Assembly (NCBI GenBank): GCA_031264785.1
Contig: JAISDN010000045.1
Span: 1-9,589, forward strand
DNA length: 9,589 nucleotides
Direction of reading: 5' to 3'
Source of the DNA: Candidatus Nomurabacteria bacterium
Lineage (GTDB): Bacteria > Patescibacteriota > Saccharimonadia > Saccharimonadales > Saccharimonadaceae
Positions within the stretch are counted from its first letter, which is position 1, and every line of letters begins with the position of its first letter. A program made the position numbers and the translations under genes. Below the pieces are notes generated by a model. That model did not search any database, was not told where the DNA came from, and saw only the letters and a program-made list of their open reading frames with translations. Positions 1 through 5,149 of this stretch are shown here, in pieces.

Positions 1-2
1 AT

Positions 3-785
3 GGGCCGACGGTGGTTGATAAGGTCGGCCTGCAGGAAGCTATTCAAGATTTAGCGGTCGAAGCCAAAACCCGCCATCTAGATTTTGTGCGTATTGAGCC
101 AATCGGTGATGTTACAGAGGCGGATTTACGCGATTTGGGCCTAAAACGCCGGATTTCGCATTTTGGTGTCCAACCGATTCGGACGGTCATTAACGATGTT
201 TCCGGCGGCCCAGAGGCGATTATGGCCGGCGTTTCGCAAAAAGTTCGGCGCTACGCTCGCAAGGCTGAAAAATCCGGCCTGACCTACTCTGTTAGCCACG
301 ACCCGGCGGACGTTGAGCATTTTATCAAAATGATTCACGATGTGGCCGAGCGCACCGGTATGAAGCCGATGAGCGACGATTATTTTCGCAAAATCGCCGC
401 TGTGCTCTTCCCCGATGGCGATGCCGGCTTGCTGTTTGGCGAATTTGAAGGTAAAAAAGTGGCCTCGATTATTTATTATAAAACCGCCAGCACGATGTAT
501 TACGCCCACGCCGCCAATTTCACGGCTTATCGCGACCTGTCCCCTGCTAACGGGCTGGGGCTGTTTGCCCTGACTTTTGCTCACCAACAGGGCTGTCGCT
601 GGTTCGATTGGTATGGTATTGCCTCGGAAAATTCCGACACCAGCCAGAGTTTGGCCGGTATCACCCAGTTCAAGCTGTCGTTTGGCGGCGCAGTTAAGGA
701 TTATTTGGGGACTTGGGAGTTGCCGGTTAATAAGCGAAAATATATGGCTTATAAGGCTTTGCTGCGGATTAAGGGTGAGAAATAG
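3..785 (+). CDS. FemA/FemB-family peptidoglycan interpeptide-bridge aminoacyltransferase (5' end missing)
   Basis: FemAB enzymes use aminoacyl-tRNA to add amino acids to the stem peptide of lipid II or peptidoglycan; they act at the cytoplasmic face of the membrane and have two GNAT-like folds. The reading frame is open to the left edge: codons before the GTG at 12 read G-P-T, matching the family's conserved GP(V/T) followed by VD, so the gene begins upstream and the GTG is not the true start. About 260 residues are visible. Family signatures are FVRIEP early on, a charged KVRRYARKAEKSGL helix (about 80-93 of the fragment), FDWYGIA (about 201-207), and GITQFKLSFGG followed by YLGTWELP (about 219-241) at the C-terminus. 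The last part of the family is complete and the stop is TAG. The acceptor amino acid and the exact family member cannot be told. No terminator with a T-run follows; the large palindrome at 817-918 is the next structure. Confidence 0.9.
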   Translation, partial: GPTVVDKVGLQEAIQDLAVEAKTRHLDFVRIEPIGDVTEADLRDLGLKRRISHFGVQPIRTVINDVSGGPEAIMAGVSQKVRRYARKAEKSGLTYSVSHDPADVEHFIKMIHDVAERTGMKPMSDDYFRKIAAVLFPDGDAGLLFGEFEGKKVASIIYYKTASTMYYAHAANFTAYRDLSPANGLGLFALTFAHQQGCRWFDWYGIASENSDTSQSLAGITQFKLSFGGAVKDYLGTWELPVNKRKYMAYKALLRIKGEK

Positions 786-816
786 CCCAGTTTTCTTTGT
801 TTAGGTAACGTCCGGT

Positions 817-918
817 CAGATAAATACCAATTCCACAAGGACGCTCGGCTCAAGGACACCCGCCTCACAGGGCGCGATTTGGCGCGCCCTTAGCCCTTGT
901 GGAATTGGTATTTGTCTG
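817..918 (+). repeat. Palindrome-embedded 64-nt element, copy 1
   Basis: Nt 817-840 pair with 895-918 to give a 24-bp stem with one T-G wobble (821/914). Inside it lies a 64-nt core (836-899) that recurs on the other strand at 1035-1098 with a single difference (A869 versus C). The core carries its own hairpin, GGGCGCG (870-876) and CGCGCCC (883-889) around a six-base loop, and ends in CAAGG / CCTTG, which forms the top of the outer stem. The arm sequence outside the core (ATACCAATTCCA type) is not shared with copy 2. No ORF with a ribosome-binding site lies in it. It starts 31 nt after the FemAB stop and could block readthrough, but it has no T-run. Identity unknown. Confidence 0.85.
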
Positions 919-1009
919 CCCTGCTCTTAACTGTTATTCGAGTAGGTTTTTTCGAAATCAACAGATATAATTTATCATATTGAAACTGTACATTCGTAAT
1001 GGTGAGTAG

Positions 1010-1123
1010 TTTCGGGAGGTGGAAGTTTGGTTTTCAAGGGCTAAGGGCGCGCCAAATCGCGCCCGGTGAGGCGGGTGTCCTTGAGCCGAGCGTCCTTGTA
1101 AACCAAACTTCCACCTCCCGAAA
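1010..1123 (-). repeat. Palindrome-embedded 64-nt element, copy 2 (inverted)
   Basis: Nt 1010-1039 pair with 1094-1123 to give a 30-bp stem with one mismatch (1034/1099). The core at 1035-1098 is the reverse complement of 836-899 with one difference. The arms (GGGAGGTGGAAGTTTGG type) have no resemblance to those of copy 1, although in both copies pairing is nearly perfect and stops at the same edge of the core. The 91-nt spacer between the palindromes contains TATAAT at 966-971 without a good -35 box, so a transcript across copy 2 is possible but unproven. No protein gene is supported in 786-1318. Confidence 0.85.
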
Positions 1124-1163
1124 ACCGTAAGATGCAAATAATAAAAACTATCAAATTTCGCTC

Positions 1164-1191
1164 TTGATTCCCCTGCTCATAGTGGTATAAT
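1164..1191 (+). promoter_or_regulatory. Promoter of the small-ORF/valS operon
   Basis: TTGATT (1164-1169) and TATAAT (1186-1191) are separated by 16 nt. Transcription would begin near 1198 and give a leader of about 120 nt before the first start codon. It is the only good promoter between the two palindromes and valS. Confidence 0.75.
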
Positions 1192-1196
1192 TGAAG

Positions 1197-1318
1197 TAGC
1201 AGTGATGGAGACACCAGTCCGGCTCTGCTAAGAATTAACGCGATGATGTGTGGCAATCGTGATTGTTTGTTGATGCCAAAATTTCACGTGAGAAAGTTTG
1301 GCGATGGGGAGGTGCGAA
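1197..1318 (+). promoter_or_regulatory. Hairpin-rich 5' leader of the valS operon
   Basis: The predicted leader begins with TAGCAG (1197-1202) paired to CTGCTA (1225-1230), practically at the transcription start. A second hairpin pairs TGGCA..TC (1251-1258, one bulged A) with GATGCCA (1272-1278), and a weak one lies at about 1283-1296. A strong Shine-Dalgarno sequence GGGGAGG (1306-1312) follows, unpaired in these structures. The T-box core sequence and a terminator/antiterminator pair are not seen, so this is not a recognised riboswitch. Regulation of valS is a guess based on position. Confidence 0.4.
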
Positions 1319-1435
1319 ATGGCAGAGAAAAAACAACTCGAAAACCCAAATATAACACCCGAACCAGAGGAAGACGACGAGATTCTCGCAATTTTGTTGT
1401 CCACCGGCGACGATTACGACACCGAAACTAGGTAA
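1319..1435 (+). CDS. Small acidic protein of 38 aa, unknown function, first gene of the valS operon
   Basis: An ATG at 1319 stands 6 nt after a strong GGGGAGG site (1306-1312) and opens a 38-codon frame ending in TAA at 1433-1435, one base before the ATG of valS. This is the best ribosome-binding site of the operon, and valS has none of its own, so translation of valS is probably coupled to this frame. The peptide begins MAEKKQLENP, has an acidic middle (EPEEDDE), a short hydrophobic stretch ILAILL, then STGDDYDTETR. Twelve residues are acidic and three basic. It contains no valine, so it is not a classical valine attenuator leader peptide. There is no signal peptide or membrane segment. I do not recognise the family. 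It could be a genuine small protein (for example one binding the synthetase) or merely a coupling ORF. Confidence 0.65.
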   Translation: MAEKKQLENPNITPEPEEDDEILAILLSTGDDYDTETR

Positions 1436-1436
1436 T

Positions 1437-4010
1437 ATGAAACTTTCAAAAACTTATCAACCAAACGACTACGAGCCCAATATTTATGCTCTCTGGGAAT
1501 CCAGCGGAGCTTTTAAACCATCGGGGCAGGGCGATCCTTATTCGATTGTGATGCCGCCGCCCAACGCCAACGGCAATTTGCACGCTGGTCACGCTCTGTT
1601 TGTGGCCTTGCAGGACATTTTGATTCGTTACTACCGAATGAAGGGCCGCGACACAATCTGGATTCCGGGCGCAGATCACGCCGGATTTGAGACTTGGGTG
1701 GTGTTTGAGCAGGCCCTAACAGGGCAGGGCAAGTCGCGCTTTGATTATTCACGAGACCAGCTTTACCAGATGACGTGGGACTTTGTGGACGAAAATCGCG
1801 GCAATATGGAACTGCAGTTGCGAGCTCTTGGGGCGAGCTGCGATTGGAATCACCAAATTTTCACGCTGGACAGGGAAGTGACTGATGTAGTTTTTACAAC
1901 ATTTAAGAAATTATGGGATGATAGGCTGATTTACAGGGGAGAGCGCATTGTCAATTATTGTACTTATCACGACACTTCTTTCGCCGATATCGAGGTTGAA
2001 TACAAGGAAGAACAGGGTAAACTCTGGTATATTGATTATCCGCTGGTTTTTCCAAAAGCCGGCCAGCCGAAGTTTATCACCATCGCCACCACTCGGCCGG
2101 AAACTATGCTGGGCGACGAAGCTGTGGCGGTCAATCCGGACGACCCGCGCTACGCCAAATTGGTCGGCCAGAAGCTGCTTTTACCACTGGTAGAAAAGGA
2201 AATTCCGATTATCGCTGATAGTGAGGTGGATTTTGAATTTGGCACTGGCGCCCTAAAAATCACGCCAGCTCACGATCCGACCGATTTTGAAATCGGCCAG
2301 CGTCACGATCTGCCAATAACAGCGGTGATTGGCACTGATGGGCTTATGAAATCGCCGGCGCCGCCGGAATTTATTAATCTGACCGTCGAGCAGGCTAGGG
2401 AACAGGTGGTGGAGCAGCTCGACCATCAGGGTTTGTTGCGCAAAATCGAAGACATTAAACACCAAGTGCCGCACTGTTATAAATGTGGCCGAGTGATTCA
2501 GCCGTTGCCTAAAAATCAGTGGTTCGTCAGCGTCAAGCCGCTGGCTGAGCGCGCCAAAAAGGCCATTCGTAGCGGTAAAATCAAGTTTGTGCCGGAGCAA
2601 AAGGGTAGGGAACTAGAGCGTTATTTTGACGAGCTGCGGGATTGGAATATTTCGCGCCAGATTGCTTGGGGGATTCCGATCCCGGCGTTTAAGCGCGTAG
2701 AAGACGAGACGATTTCTGGCAACACACCAGAATGGATTTTTGATACCAGAGTTGACCAGACTGAGATTGAGGTGGGTGGCGTGAAATATATCCGCGACGA
2801 AGACACTTTTGACACGTGGTTTTCCTCTGGCCAATGGCCCTATATCGTCACCAGAGGCGATCTGACGCGTTTTTACCCCAGCACGGTGATGGAGACCGGT
2901 GTGGACATTTTGCGGCCCTGGGTGGCTCGTATGATAATGCTAGGCCTATATATTACCGACGATGTGCCGTTCGACGAGGTTTATCTGCACGGCTTGGTCA
3001 ACGACGAGCATAATCAGAAGATGAGCAAGAGTAAGGGCAATGTGATTAACCCAATGGGGGTGGTCGAGCAGTATGGTTCGGACGCGCTGCGGATGGGGAT
3101 TATCGCTAATCGTTCGGCGGCACTGAGTCAGGCTTTTTCGACTTCAACGGTGGTGGCGGGGCGGAATTTTTGTAATAAGTTGTGGAATATTGCGCGCCTG
3201 ACTCAGCTGATCATCGACGACAATCCAGATCAGCCGCAGCTCGAATACGACATCGCCAGCAATTGGGTGGCTTGTCGGCTTGACCAAGCTCGGCGCCAGA
3301 TTGACAAGCACCTCGAGGAATATCGTTTTGCGGAGGCTTATGACACGCTGTATCACGTTGTTTGGAACGACGTGGCGGACTGGTTTTTAGAGGCTCAAAA
3401 ATTACATCAAAACACCTCGGTTTTGAAGCAGGTTTTGAATGTGGTTTTGAAATTGGCCCATCCTTTTGCGCCATTTGTGACTGAGGCGATTTGGCAAAGT
3501 TTGGATACTGATGACAAATCTACAACGTTGTTAATTTCACAACAGTGGCCAGAGAAGTTAAGCTATAATTCCGTAAAAGTTAAGAAATTTGAGCAGGTTA
3601 AAAACTTGGTTTCGGCGGTGCGAAATCTGACGGCCGAGCTAGGTGGTAAAAAGCGGGTTTTGTATCATAATAGCGAAAAATTGGTTGAGGAGAATTGCGA
3701 TGTGATTAAGTTTTTGGCGCGGCTGGAAGATGTGGTGGTGGCCAGTCGCTCAGAGGAGGCTTTGCGAATTCCGGCTTTGGCTGAGGAAGTTTGGCTGGCG
3801 GCTAGTGCCAGTGAAATTAAGGCTTATCGCGCGGCGTTGGACAAGCGGTTGGACGACGCCAAACAGCAAGTCGCTTTGCTAGAAAAGCGCCTAAAAAATC
3901 CGAATTATGTTAAAAATGCTCCAAAAAATCTGGTGGAGCAGAGCACAGCCGAGCTGGCCGAGCAGCGGGCCACGCTGAAGCGTTTGCAGGTTGAGTTAAA
4001 AAATCAATAG
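1437..4010 (+). CDS. valS: Valyl-tRNA synthetase
   Basis: Class I aminoacyl-tRNA synthetase that charges tRNA-Val with valine in the cytoplasm and hydrolyses mischarged threonyl-tRNA. At 857 residues it has the usual family length. The class I HIGH motif appears as HAGH (49-52) in PPPNANGNLHAGH; the KMSKS motif is exact at 528-532. The CP1 editing domain is shown by TTRPETMLGD (218-227) and GTGALKITPAHDP (269-281), both characteristic of ValRS rather than IleRS. A Cys-containing stretch PHCYKCGRVIQP lies about residue 345. After the anticodon-binding helical domain (ending about 710), the last 65 residues form the ValRS C-terminal coiled coil. The wall of the HIGH motif differs from the textbook PPPNVTGxLHxGH, and GADHAGFETWVV replaces the usual DHAGIATQ; both look like lineage traits, not damage. 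The ATG start lies one base after the stop of the 38-codon ORF, with no separate Shine-Dalgarno site. Stop is TAG. Confidence 0.97.
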   Translation: MKLSKTYQPNDYEPNIYALWESSGAFKPSGQGDPYSIVMPPPNANGNLHAGHALFVALQDILIRYYRMKGRDTIWIPGADHAGFETWVVFEQALTGQGKSRFDYSRDQLYQMTWDFVDENRGNMELQLRALGASCDWNHQIFTLDREVTDVVFTTFKKLWDDRLIYRGERIVNYCTYHDTSFADIEVEYKEEQGKLWYIDYPLVFPKAGQPKFITIATTRPETMLGDEAVAVNPDDPRYAKLVGQKLLLPLVEKEIPIIADSEVDFEFGTGALKITPAHDPTDFEIGQRHDLPITAVIGTDGLMKSPAPPEFINLTVEQAREQVVEQLDHQGLLRKIEDIKHQVPHCYKCGRVIQPLPKNQWFVSVKPLAERAKKAIRSGKIKFVPEQKGRELERYFDELRDWNISRQIAWGIPIPAFKRVEDETISGNTPEWIFDTRVDQTEIEVGGVKYIRDEDTFDTWFSSGQWPYIVTRGDLTRFYPSTVMETGVDILRPWVARMIMLGLYITDDVPFDEVYLHGLVNDEHNQKMSKSKGNVINPMGVVEQYGSDALRMGIIANRSAALSQAFSTSTVVAGRNFCNKLWNIARLTQLIIDDNPDQPQLEYDIASNWVACRLDQARRQIDKHLEEYRFAEAYDTLYHVVWNDVADWFLEAQKLHQNTSVLKQVLNVVLKLAHPFAPFVTEAIWQSLDTDDKSTTLLISQQWPEKLSYNSVKVKKFEQVKNLVSAVRNLTAELGGKKRVLYHNSEKLVEENCDVIKFLARLEDVVVASRSEEALRIPALAEEVWLAASASEIKAYRAALDKRLDDAKQQVALLEKRLKNPNYVKNAPKNLVEQSTAELAEQRATLKRLQVELKNQ

Positions 4011-4014
4011 GTTT

Positions 4015-4048
4015 TAAAAACGCCACTGCCGAATAATCCACAGTGGCG
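4015..4048 (-). terminator. Intrinsic terminator of the minus-strand secreted-protein gene
   Basis: Read on the minus strand, CGCCACTG (4048-4041) pairs perfectly with CAGTGGCG (4028-4021) over a 12-base loop and is followed at once by TTTTT. It lies 10 nt past the stop of the gene at 4059-4355. On the plus strand the same hairpin is not followed by a clean T-run, but it may still help end the valS transcript. Confidence 0.8.
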
Positions 4049-4058
4049 AGCGGCGGTT

Positions 4059-4355
4059 TTAGGCCATCCGCTGATTATAAAAATCCCAATTTTCGCGGTT
4101 GTCCTTCTGTTTGTCGGACTTGCCGGAATCATAGCCAACGGCGCGGATGGAGCGCGGGTCGACGTAGTGGTCGTTCAGCGAGCCCGGATCGGGCGGATGG
4201 GGGTGATGCTCGGTCTGAATCTTGATCGTGCCGCCCTGAATATCGGCCAAATCGACGTCCGAGTGGCTGATGGCGGTCTGAATCGGCGCCAGCGAAGCCC
4301 CGACTGCCAGAGTCGCCAGAGTGATTCTTTTAAAGGTTTTTATATTTTCTTTCAT
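4059..4355 (-). CDS. Small secreted protein with His/Pro-rich stretch, unknown function
   Basis: A 98-residue protein. The N-terminus is a textbook Sec signal: basic start (MKENIKTFKR) then a hydrophobic core ITLATLAVGASLA and a likely cleavage near residues 24-31 (IQTAIS before HSD). The mature part of about 70 residues has ADIQGGTIKIQ, a HHPHPPDP stretch, then a charged C-terminal region (GKSDKQKDNRENWDF). There is no cysteine and no second membrane segment, so it is probably free or loosely attached outside the cell. The His/Pro cluster might bind metal, but that is only a suggestion. It has its own strong promoter 12 nt upstream and its own terminator, and is convergent to valS, so it is a single-gene unit. 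The start codon has no Shine-Dalgarno site and sits about five bases from the predicted transcription start. I do not recognise the family. Confidence 0.8.
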   Translation of the reverse strand: MKENIKTFKRITLATLAVGASLAPIQTAISHSDVDLADIQGGTIKIQTEHHPHPPDPGSLNDHYVDPRSIRAVGYDSGKSDKQKDNRENWDFYNQRMA

Positions 4356-4366
4356 ATTATGCTACC

Positions 4367-4395
4367 AATATAGCACACTTTTCTTAAAAAGTCAA
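4367..4395 (-). promoter_or_regulatory. Promoter of the secreted-protein gene
   Basis: On the minus strand TTGACT (4395-4390) and TATATT (4372-4367) are 17 nt apart, with TG two bases before the -10 box (extended -10). Transcription would start near 4360 while the ATG is at 4355, so the messenger is nearly leaderless. Confidence 0.8.
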
Positions 4396-4428
4396 TAGGG
4401 ATTTTTACAGAGGTATCACCATCAGCCG

Positions 4429-4449
4429 TTATTAGGCCTCACCTAATAA
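4429..4449. repeat. Perfect 8-bp hairpin with 5-base loop
   Basis: TTATTAGG (4429-4436) and CCTAATAA (4442-4449) flank CCTCA. It has the same geometry (8+5+8) as the ATTCCGGG element 33 nt further on but a different sequence. No T-run follows on either strand. Its role is unclear. Confidence 0.5.
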
Positions 4450-4455
4450 GAGCTT

Positions 4456-4465
4456 CGTCATTCCG
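4456..4465 (+). repeat. Half copy of the ATTCCGGG palindromic element
   Basis: CGTCATTCCG matches the left end of the full copies (4482-4510, and 8209-8181 on the other strand), then the match stops. It stands 25 nt before the full copy in the same orientation, as if two elements had been in tandem and one decayed. Ten bases alone could be chance. Confidence 0.35.
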
Positions 4466-4481
4466 AGATACTATCCCTCCT

Positions 4482-4510
4482 GTCATTCCGGGCTTGACCC
4501 GGAATCCAGA
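4482..4510 (+). repeat. ATTCCGGG palindromic element ('SGLDPESR' type), copy A
   Basis: A 29-nt unit with perfect arms ATTCCGGG (4485-4492) and CCCGGAAT (4498-4505) around CTTGA. It is identical over all 29 nt to the reverse complement of 8181-8209 in truB. Read in one frame it encodes the well-known HSGLDPES(R) string that turns up in many bacterial genomes. It lies directly before the CBS-protein gene. Confidence 0.9.
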
Positions 4511-4524
4511 ATCTATGTTACAAT
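4494..4524 (+). promoter_or_regulatory. Possible promoter of the CBS-protein gene, -35 inside repeat copy A
   Basis: TTGACC (4494-4499) lies in the loop and right arm of the repeat; TACAAT (4519-4524) follows after 19 nt, slightly longer than optimal. Transcription would begin around 4531, which is an ATG in the frame of the gene. An overlapping TATGTT (4514-4519) would be too close. Plausible but weak. Confidence 0.35.
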
Positions 4525-5070
4525 ATGCTTATGGACATCGTGGGGAAGTTGAAGCTGATTTGGCGACGGCTGGCGGTTTGGCTGGCTGGTCGGAGTTTGC
4601 GCTCCAAAAAGGAGCTGGCGGGCTTGGTGGCGAGTCTTGGTTTTTTGTCGGCCGAAGACAAAAATTTGCTGGCGGCGGCGCTGAAATTTCCAGAGGTCAA
4701 ACTCAGCCAAATAATGATTCCCAAGTCGAAAATCTCTTTTATTCGCGAAACGGCGCATCTGGGCCCAAAGGTGCTGGACGAGCTTTACGCCACCGGCCAG
4801 AAGTTTTTCCCAGTGGCGCACCACAGTTTGGAAGACACCGTCGGGGTGATTTACCTGGAAAATATCGCCGAAGTGGCCAAGGGCGAGCAAACTCTGCAGG
4901 AAGCTACTCATCTGCGCCCGCCAATCCTTAGCCAAAAACAGTCGCTGGCCGAAGTTCTGCGCCTAATGCTGAATCAAAACGCCAATTTGGCTCTGGTGGC
5001 CGACGAACAGGGGAAAATCGTCGGGGCGGTGGAGTTGTTGGCGATTTTGGAAGTTCTATTGGGAAGATAG
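4525..5070 (+). CDS. CBS-domain pair protein, CorC/HlyC-like cytosolic part
   Basis: A 181-residue protein. An amphipathic, arginine-rich N-terminus (residues 8-30, LKLIWRRLAVWLAGRSL) leads into a linker (KKELAGLVASLGFLSAEDK) of the kind found between membrane part and CBS pair in CorC/HlyC/CNNM relatives. CBS 1 spans about 60-118 (LSQIMIPKSKISFI to VGVIYLENIAEV) and CBS 2 about 128-180 (THLRPPILSQ to IVGAVELLAIL). CBS pairs usually sense adenine nucleotides. Both the DUF21 membrane domain and the C-terminal CorC_HlyC domain are missing, so transport cannot be assigned. No Shine-Dalgarno site precedes either ATG (4525 or 4531); if the TACAAT at 4519 is the -10 box, the ATG at 4531 would be a leaderless start and the better choice. 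The gene ends in TAG, 79 nt before pyrG, which has its own promoter. Confidence 0.8.
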   Translation: MLMDIVGKLKLIWRRLAVWLAGRSLRSKKELAGLVASLGFLSAEDKNLLAAALKFPEVKLSQIMIPKSKISFIRETAHLGPKVLDELYATGQKFFPVAHHSLEDTVGVIYLENIAEVAKGEQTLQEATHLRPPILSQKQSLAEVLRLMLNQNANLALVADEQGKIVGAVELLAILEVLLGR

Positions 5071-5096
5071 TCGAAAAATCGTTGTCTATTTTACCT

Positions 5097-5125
5097 TTGC
5101 GAAGCCGCCCAAAATCGCGTATAAT
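5097..5125 (+). promoter_or_regulatory. Promoter of pyrG
   Basis: TATAAT at 5120-5125 with TTGCGA (5097-5102) 17 nt upstream. Predicted start near 5132. A GGAGG site at 5139-5143 lies 6 nt before the pyrG ATG. No attenuator-like C-run or hairpin is seen in the very short leader. Confidence 0.65.
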
Positions 5126-5149
5126 TACTAGACATAATGGAGGCAAATT

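Noticed and set aside
3..785. Translation start at GTG 12 for the FemAB gene
   Set aside because: Codons upstream are open and continue the conserved family sequence (G-P-T before V-V-D), so the gene is cut by the window edge.
836..1098. Two repeats separated by a spacer, considered as a CRISPR remnant or an attC/integron pair
   Set aside because: The copies are inverted, the repeats are 64 nt, there is no array, and attC sites have conserved ends rather than a conserved centre. No cas or integrase gene is present.
1306..1313. GGGAGGTG before the small ORF equals part of the left arm of copy 2, so the right arm (CCACCTCCC, 1111-1119) could act as an anti-Shine-Dalgarno
   Set aside because: The arm lies upstream of the operon promoter, so it would not be in the main transcript; eight bases is weak evidence.
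1197..1318. T-box riboswitch before valS
   Set aside because: No T-box core sequence, no terminator/antiterminator pair, and the leader is short.
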